DNA of 64,000 nucleotides from Mesostigma viride. Lineage: Eukaryota > Streptophyta > Mesostigmatophyceae > Mesostigmatales > Mesostigmataceae. The position numbers and the translations under genes are program-made. Positions 49,471 to 61,000 of this stretch are shown here, piece after piece. The stretch's first letter is position 1, and each line of letters opens with the position of its first letter. The notes beneath the pieces were generated by a model. The model was not told the origin of the DNA. It saw only the letters and a program-made list of their open reading frames with translations, and did no database searches. Location of the stretch: the NCBI GenBank assembly GCA_009746045.1, contig RPFO01000595.1, positions 551,501-615,500 on the forward strand, written 5' to 3'.

Positions 49471-50854
49471 TGTCTGATCCTTGAAATCGACGAAAAAAAG
49501 CGATGCACGGCCACCGTCCGAGATTCGACTGCAGCTGAGAGAGCTCGCGATCGAGGCTGCAGCCTGCAGGGAACCACCTCAGCCCTCCTGTTATGTGATG
49601 CCGATTAGGGAAAGTGCCGGAAAACCCACTAGTACCAGGCCGGCAACGATGCAACGTACTTGAGACTTCACAGATGAGAGCGATCTCTGCTGCACATGCG
49701 GCGACACAACAACAAGAACAAGAAGATGAGAGCGACAAAGGCGAGATCTGGAGCGAACAGATGAATATGGCGAGATCCGGCCATCCTGGGTCTGGTTTAT
49801 GTAGGTTCTGTAAGTGTACACGTGTCGAAAAATTGTTGGATGGAGATTGCTAGCGTGCCTGGAAGGAATATTCAAGTACACGGACACAACACTGACAACA
49901 GACACACGCGATCTCTTGTGCCGCGTGGCATCGAATTTCTGCCACGTCGTGGTAACTGGATCCCATACAGTTACTACTGTACTGTTGATCTTGATGATGT
50001 GTTGAGTTGAGTTGAGTCCCTCACAGCAGGGCTCACAGTACTGAGTACTCTGCGGCCCATGTGCGGCGTGGGATACAACTGAACTGAACTGAACTGAGTA
50101 CTGTGGGTTACTGCTGCCCATGTGCGGCGTGGGATTCAACCAACTTACTGTGGGTTATGGGCTAATGGCACGATCAGACGATTCCCGCGGGAGCCAGTAC
50201 AGTACGGAACTGACAACTGCAGCATGAGCCGACGCTTGCCACGCGGCAAATACACCGGTCGCTTTCTTGCATTGTCAGTCATCAGTCTCAGTGATCAGAT
50301 CCCACGCCGCACATGAGCAGCAGAGATTCTACACCTAGCGGCCGAGGGCCGGATTTCTTGTTGCATGTACGGTGGCTTGCGTACTGGCCTGTAGGGGACC
50401 CAGAGGAGCCACGTTGCTAAATACCACCGGTGACTACTAAACTTAGCCTCCGCACTCCGCGAAGCCTGGAAATATCACGTGATTTCTGGGTTTTTAGGTG
50501 GAACGCTGATGCGCTGCGTGGTGAGACGTTCGCTTCCGCAACGCTTGTCGACGAAACATCGTGAAAGCCCCCGATTCACATCAGAACTGGCAGCAGGAAC
50601 GGGCACAGTGGGTATAATTTTCTAATTAGGAAGAGCTGTCACACTGTTCAAGGATAATTTCGCACGCCTCGATATCAAGTTCACGCACATATATCAGCGT
50701 TGTTGTTTGCCTCAAAAGCCTTTGATCATGATGCCTGAGGTCGACTGCCGTCCGGCTGTTAGTCTTTGATCGACGAGTTGATATATGCTTGTCTGTTTCT
50801 GTTAGACGAAAGTTTCCTGTGCTTACATTAGACGCACATTCTAAGACATTGGGC
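49471..50854. other. Divergent intergenic region between methyltransferase and ankyrin genes
   Basis: About 1.4 kb separating two divergently transcribed genes, likely holding both promoters. It contains a two-copy repeat with TGCCCATGTGCGGCGTGGGA (50058-50135) and a CTGAACTGAA run at 50080-50096. No TATA box stands out. Confidence 0.35.
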
Positions 50855-53005
50855 ATGGGTGGCGGGTTAAGGCAACGAGGCCAATTGCACGAGGTCGCCT
50901 TGCAAGGGAATGCGCAAGCGGTTAATCGTCTCCTGGCGCAAGGCGCTGCTGTGAATATAATCGACGAAGAGGGATGCACTCCCCTGCACCTGGCTGCCAG
51001 TCAAGGCTTCTTAGATGTTGCAAAGTGTCTCGTGGAACACGGGGCCAGCGTAGATGCCACAGACGACGAGGGCCGAACGCCCTTGCACTGCGCTGCTGGG
51101 ACGCCTTCGTTGTTGCTGGTACAGCAGCTCTTGAAACATGGCGCGTCAGCCGACGCGAAAGATAAGGTTGGTCGGACCCCAGCGGACGTGGCGAGGTCAG
51201 GATCCAACGATCGGGTTCTCAAATGCCTCTTGGACCACAGCGCGCAGCACGCGCCCTCGAATGCGCCCCCAGGCGGTGCTGCCGCGACCGCCGGCGGCAG
51301 TAAGCCCGAACCAAGCGGCGCCGCAGCCAAGGATGGCAAGCCCGGCGTGGACGCGGCCCACGCGCATCCTCCCAAGGCAGACCAACCTGGCGCTAAGGGC
51401 AAAGGCGCTCCCAGCCAAGGCCAGGGTCCCGCCGCGTCTCTCCCAATCAAGGACTCCTCAGGGAGGACGTCCCTCCACCTGGAGGCTGAGTCGGGCCACC
51501 TGGACGCGGTCATGCGCCTGTGCCAGCAGGTGGCGGACGTGAACCTTCACGACGTGGATGCCAACACGCCGCTCCACTTGGCGGCGTCTCGTGGACGCGT
51601 GGACGTAGTCGCGTACCTGCTGTCGCGGGGCGCAGTAGTCAACGCGCCGAACGAGAAGGGGAACACGGCGTTACTCGCGGCCGCGACCGAGGGGCAACTG
51701 GAGACAGTCACGCTGCTCCTCCACCAGGGAGCGTCGGCCCACTGGGTGAACAAGGAAGGGAAGACGGGCCTCCATCTTGCGGCCGAGAAAGGCCACGTCG
51801 GGGTCTCGATCTCGCTGCTGAAGGCCGGGTGTGACCCCAACGCGGTCGACAAGTCGGGCGCGACGGCGCTATTATTAGCGGCGCGGCACAACCAGTTGCA
51901 TGTGGCCACCACGCTGTTGTCGCGCGGCACGGGCAACGTGGCGCGGTTCTCCCCCACAAGGACCCCGGCAATAGGGGGGGTAGCCACAGGGAGCGTGGGG
52001 GTGGCGCCAGCTGGCGTCACGGGGACGCTGGAGCCTAATGCTTCCAGGGCCACGGGGACTGGGGAGCAATTGTACACAGCAACGGGTCATGCCGACGTGG
52101 GGGGTGCGCCAAGTCGGGCTGTGGTTCAGGGGGGGGTTGAGCCGAGAGGTCATGGGGAGCCCGCTGTATGCGAGCCCGACAACAACAACAACGACAACAG
52201 CAAAGCAACAGACACGTGCCAGGAGGGGGAAGTTCCCGCGGGGGCGAGGGGAGACGCCCGGGCCCTGCCCTCTGCTGGGGGATCTGGCGGAAGTAACCAA
52301 AATAGCAACGGTAACGATCATGGCTCCAGCGGAACGGGCAGCCAGTCTAACCATAGCCAGTCTAATAGCCAGTCTAATAATAGCAGGGCATCAGCGGCCG
52401 GGGGCTCCGGGGCATTGCCTGGTGGGTCGGGGGCCTCGCTGTCTGGTGGGGCGGGAAGTGGGTCCGGGGCGCCATCATCGGGGGTATTGGGAGGCGTGGA
52501 CGTGAACGTGGCGGACAAGACCGGTTACGCGCCGCTCCACATCGCGGCCGCAAAGGGCTATTTTGAGATCGCGGTGCTTCTCCTGGACGCGGGCGCGGAC
52601 CCCAACCGGGTGACAACGGATGGTTTAACGCCGCTGATCGCCGCGGCCGATGGCGGCCATGTGAAGACCGCCAGGGCTCTGATGGAGAGAGGGGCGGATG
52701 TCAGGGTCAAGGCGAGGGACGGGTCGACGGCGCTGCACAAGGCGGCAGGTAGCGGGCATGGGGCCTTGGTGGTGCTCAGTTTCGTGCCAGCGGGCACCCG
52801 GGCGACAGATCTGGTCAAGGCGCTTGTGGACAAGGGCGCGGAGGTGAACGCGGTGGATGCTGAGGGGCGCACGCCGCTGGATTTCGCGCGGGGCAAGGAC
52901 GTGCGGGCGTTCCTGGAGGGCAAGGGTGCAAAGCCAGGGACGGGGCATGGGTTGTTGGGGAACCTGCGCTCGTTGCTGCCGCTGGGCAAAGACAACCAGC
53001 CGTGA
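50855..53005 (+). CDS. Ankyrin-repeat protein, single exon
   Basis: 716 codons from ATG 50855 (MGGGLRQRGQLHEVALQGNA), the first ATG in the frame. Three ankyrin blocks: about residues 9-135 (GCTPLHLAASQGFLDVAKCL, GRTPLHCAAGTPSL), 206-365 (NTPLHLAASRGRVDVVAYLL, GKTGLHLAAEKGHVGVSISL) and 541-690 (GYAPLHIAAAKGYFEIAVLL, GLTPLIAAADGGHVKTARAL, GRTPLDFARG). They are separated by Ala/Gly/Pro-rich and Asn/Ser/Gly-rich low-complexity linkers. No signal peptide, membrane segment or catalytic domain seen; a scaffold or binding role is inferred. A TGTAA motif at 53240-53244 is a plausible poly(A) signal. Confidence 0.82.
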   Translation: MGGGLRQRGQLHEVALQGNAQAVNRLLAQGAAVNIIDEEGCTPLHLAASQGFLDVAKCLVEHGASVDATDDEGRTPLHCAAGTPSLLLVQQLLKHGASADAKDKVGRTPADVARSGSNDRVLKCLLDHSAQHAPSNAPPGGAAATAGGSKPEPSGAAAKDGKPGVDAAHAHPPKADQPGAKGKGAPSQGQGPAASLPIKDSSGRTSLHLEAESGHLDAVMRLCQQVADVNLHDVDANTPLHLAASRGRVDVVAYLLSRGAVVNAPNEKGNTALLAAATEGQLETVTLLLHQGASAHWVNKEGKTGLHLAAEKGHVGVSISLLKAGCDPNAVDKSGATALLLAARHNQLHVATTLLSRGTGNVARFSPTRTPAIGGVATGSVGVAPAGVTGTLEPNASRATGTGEQLYTATGHADVGGAPSRAVVQGGVEPRGHGEPAVCEPDNNNNDNSKATDTCQEGEVPAGARGDARALPSAGGSGGSNQNSNGNDHGSSGTGSQSNHSQSNSQSNNSRASAAGGSGALPGGSGASLSGGAGSGSGAPSSGVLGGVDVNVADKTGYAPLHIAAAKGYFEIAVLLLDAGADPNRVTTDGLTPLIAAADGGHVKTARALMERGADVRVKARDGSTALHKAAGSGHGALVVLSFVPAGTRATDLVKALVDKGAEVNAVDAEGRTPLDFARGKDVRAFLEGKGAKPGTGHGLLGNLRSLLPLGKDNQP

Positions 53006-53332
53006 TGATTGGTTGTAGATAGTCGGCAGTGGATGATCGGTTGTAGGCGATCGGAAGCAGAGAAGTAGTTGATGAGGTAGGCGCTTTTTTCCTTTCCTAG
53101 TTGGTTCTTGAGGTAGGGACTTGTCGACAATGAGTTCTGCCAGGCTATGTAAGGAGCAGATGCCCCATCAAGTGAGGCACTGACTAGGCGGGGATGCACG
53201 TTCGCAAGGCGGCCGTTGAGGCAACCTGGCGTAGTGTAGTGTAACCATGGTCGTCTCTTTCTTTTCTTGATGGTGGCCGCTGTATATCTTTAGTGAATTA
53301 ATTTACGTAGACTGTATATACTTGGGCAAGGA

Positions 53333-53560
53333 TTAATTCATAAAAGCACGTGCGTCATATGGGTACTCATTAATAAAGGAACCTTCCACCCCTATCCGCG
53401 TGTGACCGCGTATGGCATTCATAGCGATTCGAACCGTGGTGCCCACAACCCTGTAACTAGGACCTAGATAGCTTACATCATCCACTCCCATGCTCCCCTC
53501 CCACTGCAGACTTATGCTCACGTGACGCAGTCACGTGTCTATTAATTAATTTATTAATTC
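53333..53560 (+). mobile_element. LINE 3'-end fragment
   Basis: Contains CGTGTGACCGCGTATGGCAT, GTGGTGCCCACAACCCTGTA, ATGCTCACGTGACGCAGTCA and ATTAATTAATTTATTAATT; hairpin at 53519-53537. It is followed by a plus-strand copy (53560-53640) of the GAGGGAGGACGCC, CTTCTCTCACTGCC block, which occurs in the same + strand orientation at about 10676-10735 within the minus-strand element there. Confidence 0.65.
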
Positions 53561-53754
53561 CACCCCTATACACAACGTGTTCGAGGGAGGACGCCCGAGC
53601 TTCTCTCACTGCCTCAAGTGGGCAGGCCACAGAGGACTCTTTCCATCTTGGCCCAGTTTCGGCAAAATGCTTGCGCCTATGTTTGACAATTGTTACATTC
53701 CAGTGAGAATTATGCTCGATCGTCCGTAACGCAGCCGCGTACGTGATGAAGCTA

Positions 53755-54380
53755 ATCAGTTAATTAAAATTAATTTAACACGTGCTCTTCTTGGGGGGTC
53801 ACTGAGCACAGTAGTACAGAGTTCGAGTGCTTTTCATCCCGGTATGTTGCACACCGGGAAGGGGGCAGAGACACCCGTCTTCGGCCTCATGCCCAGAGGC
53901 AAGCCACCAGCTGCAATAAAAACTACTCACGGGGAGAGTCTGGCATGAGTGTGGGTGCACTTATGCTGAAATGTGCGTGGGTGACAGGGCGGGGGCATGC
54001 GGTTTCAGTTGTCTGGCATAATGAAACTGAAGAGTGAAGTGTGCGGGGTAGACTTGCGGGTGCCTAGGCTGAACAACTGAAGGTAGTCGGTAGTATGGTG
54101 AGCCATACAAAGTGCTACGAAGGCCATGCAGGTGGCTAGGCCATACAGCAATACGTCAACATCACGCAACCCTTTCTGAACCTACTTAGACATCATGGAT
54201 CCTGCAGGTCACGTGGGCGGAACCCACAGCTCGCTGTTGATATACAGCTGCAGGTCCCCACCTTGCAAGTGGACTTAGGGCTTCTCGGGGAATTGCTTGT
54301 GGCGGATGAAGGTGGGCCACAGCTCGCAACGCTGCTACTGCTCCGCGGGAGGCGGTTAACATAACTAGGCTGGCTGGTTT
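53755..54380 (-). mobile_element. LINE ORF1 C-terminus and 3' end, hairpin-2 type
   Basis: On the minus strand: an ORF1 C-terminal stretch (FIRHKQFPEKPK near 54290), a 3' UTR resembling 37200-37650, then the hairpin at 53783-53810 and an AATTAA tail at 53755-53780. Fragmentary. Confidence 0.55.
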
Positions 54381-54860
54381 CAGTTGGGCTACTGTCTAGG
54401 CCAAACAAGCTTGGCTATTCCTTCCGCCATGCATTAGCATGGCATGTCTGGGAGTGTGCCCAGGTATGCATGACGTAAAACTACCATGGCTATGGCGAAT
54501 GAAGCTAATGGCATTTCGCAGTTCAGGAAGTCCAGTAGTGACCAGTTGGTTGTCTACTTCTAATTGCTTGCCAAAACACACTCCATCCCCAAGAGCGGCC
54601 CACCAATTGGGTCACCCAACAAATAGGTCGGCTTCAAGACGCACTTGTCTTCCTGCATGCATGTACTTGATGTAAACCGGTTGCTATACCATGTATGTAC
54701 AGAATTGTATAGTTATCCGTCATGAAACCGACATGCCTCTCTACTAGACAACTATAGACCCGGCCGACCGGGTACCATGGGCGCTGAAAATTCGAATTCC
54801 TGACCCAAAATCCAACATTGCCTATGCCTCACCATATCCCAGCTAAATGGCACGGATGGG

Positions 54861-55022
54861 CTATCCTTCCAGCCGCTGCTTCATCGCAATGGCACGCAAC
54901 TCCGAGGGAAACTGGTCCACCCGTGGGGGCTTGTACGGCTTGGCCTTCCAGACGGCCTCGACAATCGCCATGCGGCCCCCCTCGGTGTTATGGATGCCAG
55001 CAGACCGAAGGGCTTCTTGTAG
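54861..55022 (-). CDS. CCDC148-like last exon
   Basis: 162 nt, phase 0. The acceptor is a strong pyrimidine tract ending CTTCGCCTCGCAG|CTACAAGAAGCC. It reads LQEALRSAGIHNTEGGRMAI, VEAVWKAKPYKPPRVDQFPS, ELRAIAMKQRLEG, stop. Confidence 0.7.
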   Translation of the reverse strand, partial: LQEALRSAGIHNTEGGRMAIVEAVWKAKPYKPPRVDQFPSELRAIAMKQRLEG

Positions 55023-58000
55023 CTGCGAGGCGAAGTGGGTTTGGGTGCAAAGGGAGAAAGTAAGAAGAGCATCATGCAGGTCGCTGTTAATAAAGTGAGG
55101 TCGCATTGGCAGACAAAGAGGCGAGACACCAAATCAGTCACCACGGCTCAATTCTCGTGTTACTACACCTTTTTATGTTAGTAGTAAGATTTTACCTTCA
55201 TCAAAATTACTACACCTACTCGCATTAATCACACGGGGGGTTGTGGGTGAACCCTGGGTGTGCCCCTAAAACTCCTCAGGGTCCTGGGGAGGCCTTTATA
55301 TTCTCCCAAACCGGCGCTCCCATACAAGCGTGTTTGAGAGGCACACCCATGGGATAAACACCTTAGAATATGACGAGAGACTTGCCAGCATGAATAGCGG
55401 CTCGAAAATGCCTTATCGGGCTTTTAAGCTTTTGACGTATAATACGCAATACGGCAATACGCTGAGGTTTGGCTGTACTACTATATTGCCGTAGCTCATA
55501 CTAGTCACAAAGCGCCTGGACTCTGGGCAGTTAGCCCAGTCAGCGCCAGTCCACACCTCCAGCCCCCCTTCCCTCCCATACCGCAGACCCTTGTCCCTCG
55601 TGGTGTAGAGGTACCGGATCAGGCGGTCGACAGCCTCCATGTTGGCCCCCCTTGGTGCCTGTGAGATAGGCCTATGGCGCGGCGTGCCACTGCCAGCAGT
55701 GGGGACACTGCTGAGGGGTCTGCCAGTGGTGAGGGGAACTCGCCACTTGAGGAGGCGCTGACGCCAAGTCTTGCGCCCAATTCTGCTGCCGCTGAGTCTG
55801 CACCTCCTGATTTCGGACCAAGTCCTGGGCCGGAGGAGTCACCTGCTGCAGCTACACCGCCCGGACACGCGTCGGCCGCTGACCAACCTGCTGCTGCACC
55901 ACCACCTTCGTTGACCGACCAGCTGCACAAACTAGTGCAGGCCCTCAGCGGCAAACCAACCGCTGCTGCTATGGCCACTGATGGGCTGGTGTCTGATGGT
56001 GTTGCACACGACCCCCTCGATAAATCTAATTCCTCCTGCGCTCCTGATGGTGATTTCCCAATGGGCTCATTTTTACCCTGATTATGCTCGTGTAGGTGAC
56101 ATGTTTGATGAAATTTCGTTCCGCACTAGCTCAGGTTCCGCCATTCCTTCCTCGTTTGCTGAGGCTAGCACGAGCCCTGACTGGCGCACTGCTATGTCCA
56201 TAGCGAGCTGTCGAGCATTCGAGAGCATGCCGTATATTCGCTAGTTTCCCTCTCAGTCTCTTCCTCGCACCGCCAAGGTGCTCCCATCCCGGTGGGCCTT
56301 TGCCGTCAAGAGCGATGGCCGTTTAAGGCTCGTTTTGTCGTCAAGGGTTATGCTCAATGTGAGGGCATCGACTTCAATGATGTCTTCATCCCTATTGTGC
56401 GTGCTTCTACCATACATCTGGCACTTGCTTTTGGTATCTCATCGGCTAATGTGTTGAAGCAACTTGATGTTCGTGACACTTTTCTGTACGCCGCGCTTTC
56501 TGAGGATGTTTATGTTCGTCCTCCTGCTGTATTAGAGCAACATGATGCCACTGGTGGCCTGCTGGTGTGGAAGCTGCAGCACAGCCTCTATGGCATTAAG
56601 CAGGCGCTCCGCAACTGGCACAAAACTTTTTGAGCTTAACTTCTCGCCGACGGCGCTGTGCAGAGCCCAACGGATGCTTGCCTGTACATGTACCCCTCGT
56701 CTAATCCATTCTGTTTGTTTGTCAAACGAATTGACAGGGTTCGCCTTCAACAATGCTGTGATTGGAACCCTTTGTGCTTGCGTGTGCTGGGCCAGTTGGT
56801 TGACACCAAAAGCAATGTCTGGGCGTGTCCACGACGCGGCATACAGTTGGGCACCAGTTTTTGACTGAAAGAGCTGGGTGTTGACTGAAAGACCTGGGCA
56901 TTACACATTCCCCACTCGTGTTGGGGACTAAGACGGGACACAACAGGGGTGAGGACAACATAGGAGGGAGAAAGCCCGAAACGGGCAGCAATGGCCTCGA
57001 TGTAAAAAGTCTGATGCAGGGAAAGAGACCGGGAGACAAGGTAAACATGAAGAGACACAACAAGGAAAAAAGAAGGGCGGTCTGACTAGGTGATATGGAA
57101 CTTGCTAGCCAAACGAATAGACCACGAGGCCACCTAGGAAGAGGAAGGACTGCTTGCAATAATGCCATCAACATGGATAAAAACAAACGTACCACACGAG
57201 GGGTACATGTACAGGCAGGCATCCGCTGGGTTTTGCACAGAGCCATCGAAAAGAAGATAAGCACAAAAAGTTTTGTGCCAATTGCGGGGCGCCTGCTTGA
57301 TGCCATAGAGGCTGCGCTGCAGCTTCCACATCAGCAGGTGGCCAGCGGCATCATGTTGCTCAAAACCAGCGGGCGAACAAACGTACACAGTTTCCTCAAG
57401 GGGAGCGTACAGAAATGCAGTGCAAACATCAAGTTGCTTCAGTGTACAACCAGATGAGACACAAAAAGCAAGGGCGAAGCGGATCATGGAAGCATGCACA
57501 GTAGGGCTAAAGACATCGTCAAAATCAATGCCCTCACGCTGAGCAAAAGCTTTGACGACAAAACGGGCTTTGTAACCGGCCATCGCTCCTGACAGCAAAT
57601 ACCAACCGGGATAGGAGCACCTTGGAGTCACGGGGAAGAGCGCGAGACGACACTAACCTATAAACTGCATGCTCGCGAATGCTCGACAGCTCACTATCCA
57701 TGGAGACATGCCACTCAGGGCTGTCATTTGCCTCAGCAAACGAGGAAGGAGTGGCGGGACCTGAGCTAGTGTGGAAAGTAATGTCGTCAAATATGTCACA
57801 TACACGAGCATGTGCAACTCAACCAGACACTAGCCCATCAGTGGCCATAGCGGCAGCGGTTGGTTTGTTGCGGAGGGCCTGCACTAATTTGTGCAGCTGG
57901 TCGGTCAACGAAGGTGGTGGTGCAGCAGCAGGTTGGTCAGCGGCCGACGCGTGTCCGGGCGGTGTAGCTGCATCAGGTGACTCCTCCGGCCCAGGACTTG

Positions 58001-61000
58001 GTGCGAAATCAGGAGGTGCAGACTCAGCGGCAGCAAAATGGGGCGCAGGACTTGGCATCAGCGCCTCCTCAAGTGGCGAGTTCCCCTCACCACTGGCAGA
58101 CCCCTCAGCAGTGTCCCCACTGCTGGCAGCGGCACACTGCGCCATGGCCCTAGTCACATGACCAGAGGACGGTAGGGCCAGTGGACCATCAGGCCCAGGG
58201 ACAGGGGTCTCAGTGACCGGTGCCAGCAGAAGCTCGGAAGACTCCTCCCCCTCCATTAGTGACGGCAGCAGCTGAGTTGATGGCAGGGCGTCATTGCGCC
58301 AGGCCTCGTTGAAGGCCACGTGGCGACGATGTACCGCAGTGCGAGTGGCAGAGTCCAGGATCAGATGTGCAGGGAAGTCCGCAGCATAACCGACCAAAAT
58401 TCCAGGCATGGCCTTGGCCTCTAGCTTGCCACGATGCCCTTCCACACGATGCCAGGCTGGGCAACTGAAAATTCTCATGTGAGACAGATTAGCGTGATGA
58501 CCTGTCAGCGAAAAGTGTGGCGTGGCATCACCAGGGTTCGAGGAGCACGGCAGGCGGTTGAGGATATAAATAGCACACTGGAGAGCCAGAGCCCAAGATC
58601 CCTTGCCCAAACCGGCATGTGTCAAAATTGCCAGCGTCATGCCCATCGCCAGGCCCCCAAAACGCTTCGCCGTTCTGCTCTGGGCAGTAGGGCGCTGAGA
58701 ACTCCTGGTGGACGAGGCGTTCAGCACGAACCGCCCCCCCGGCTTGACCGGTGACAACAGCGTCACGGTCCGTTCGCAACACGACAGAGCCGGCGTAGAA
58801 ATGACATATCTCGCGGGCGAGCAGCTCTGCGAACCGCCCCACCGCCTCGTCCTTGGACTTGAGAGGAAACCCCTATCGCCACCGAGTAGCGTCGTCGGTG
58901 ATGCGCAAAAAGTAGCGGGCTCCCCCCAGGGACTTCAAACTCATCGGGCCCAACAGATCGCCATGGAGCGTGGCCCGCGGCACTGTGGACCGCCACTGCC
59001 CAGGCGGACATTGATGAAGCCTGCCGGGCAGGAGGGGCAGCCAGGAGCAGTCGGGCTGCTGGACACCAGATTTGATTCTGGTATGGCAGTCAGCTTCTTC
59101 ATGCGATCGGCGCCTGCATGGCCCAGTCGCCAGTGCAGCAGCAGGCTAACCCGCCTAACCGGCCGCTCCACCGTCGCAGCAGCCATCGCTGTCTCTGTCT
59201 TCGCCTGAGGTTCCACACAGATGTTGTTCCGCATGGCGACCTTGTGATGCTTGTTCTCCAGCACCTCTGTCTCGTTGTGGAAATCCACCTTGTGACCTGC
59301 CTTCGCGAGTTGCCCGACTGACAGAAGTCGTGCATTCAGGCCAGGCATAAGCAGCGCTCCTTGCAGTCGCACGCTGTGGCCAGGCAGCTCGACAGCTATG
59401 GTGCCATGGCCAATAGCTTGCAGCTTTCCGCCTGAGCCTGTGGTTGCCCTGCTGTGTGGGATAAGGGACACAAACTCAGAGCGGCACGGGGACATGTGGC
59501 TGCTCGCTGCCGAATCCCGCACCCAGGTAAGCTTGTCGCCAGTATACTGCGTGAGTGCAGCAGCCTCCGGCGACGACGGCTCCTCAGCGATAGTGGCCAT
59601 GCAGAAGCCTGGTGGCAGCTCAGCCGCCTCCTGAGTGGCGTTGGCAGCGGATCCAGCAAGTGCGTTGCGACCCTTGTTCTGGTTCTCTCGGTTGCCGCCT
59701 TTCTTTCCCCCCTTGGGGTTGGTGTCGTACCAGGCCCGGGCCTTCTCAGGATGCAGGTCTAGCAGTCATGCTTTTGAATAATGAGATTTTAAATTACCCA
59801 AAACTACTTGATTATATAACCAAAGACTCCTTGTGACCTGTCTTGTCGCAGTGGCTGCACTTCTTGCAGCAGTTGCATTACCAATAGGAAAACTTCATTT
59901 TCAAACATACTATAGTGACGCTTACAGATAGAAAAGGAAATACCACTTCTTGGTCCCTCCGTTCCCCTTGCCGTTGGTTGGTAGACCTGGCCTGTGCCGG
60001 CACTCTCCTTTTTCACCCCAGCACGTCCCCCCTTGAGCAGATCCTCCGCCTTCCTCAGTGCTTTCTTCGCCACAGGCAGCTCGTCCTCCTCGTTGAACCG
60101 TACAGACACCAGCGCAGGGCGGTACTCGTCTGACAGCGCTCCCAATACAGTGTAGAATGGCAGCAAAATCACGGTCGCTGATGACTGCGCCTGCAGCCTG
60201 GTAGTCAGCACGTAGCAGCTCTGCCCTCCGCACAGGTTGCTGCACAGTCTCGTTAGGAAGCTTCTGTAGATGGTGCAGCTCGCTCCTTAGCTCAAACCTG
60301 TGGCTCTTGGTCAGCCTGGCTTCCTCATAGTTCTCCATGAGGGCCTTGAATGCCTGGCTGCTTGTCTTTCTTGCCGCAGTTGCCATGAGACATGCTGCCT
60401 CACCAGTCAGACAGGTACGCAATGCTGCAAACAGAGCTTTGTCTGCACTCTCATTCTCATCCCAACACAACAGCCTCCACATCAACAACATTGGCCACTG
60501 CCAGAAGCAGGTTCCTGAACACCTCCCAGTTACTGTGGTCCTCATCAGATGCTCCAGTACAGGTCCTGCAGCTCTCTTGGCACAGGAGGAGACAAGGGTG
60601 GTGCAGTCAGGCTCTCTGGCAGGAGTTTGGGTGTCTTGATCGGCCATGGTTGATCTGTTTCTGGAAGTTTATGTCTCTGGGGTTCTTTGATGGATGTCTC
60701 TGTTCCTCAAATGAAGGGTAGGCATCAAACCTCCGAGACCATGTCAAACGAACTGACAGGGTTTTCCCTTCACAATGCTGTGATTGGAACCCTTTGTGCC
60801 TGTGCAGGTGCAGGCTATGGAGGACTTGAGAGGCTCAGAGACAGAGACTAGGTTGAGGCAGAACGGAGAGTACCCTCAGTACAGGGGGTTCTCCTTATAT
60901 TATTCTTTGAATAGAGAAGATGCCATTTAGATACTTCTGGGAGTATGCTAAGAATATTCTAGGATTATGCCGGGAATTTTCTTCCATCTCCGCTCACAGG

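Larger units (their letters stand above)
55413..60760 (-). mobile_element. Rearranged Ty1/copia retrotransposon in an intron
   Basis: Minus-strand order: primer-binding-like TGGTCTCGGAGG at 60743-60732, gag (60647 to about 59870), zinc knuckle, protease (DSAASSHMS), integrase and reverse transcriptase (57631-56780). An RNase H piece (YLYTTRDKGLRYGREGGLEV, GADWANCPESRRF; 55640-55413) is detached. Between RT and RNase H sits a plus-strand copy of the integrase-RT region (55641-56720). Frameshifts interrupt gag and integrase, so the element is dead. Confidence 0.75.

Noticed and set aside
51001..51513. Minus-strand ORFs of 160-213 codons within the ankyrin gene
   Set aside because: Shadow frames of a GC-rich coding region; they have no start context or motif.
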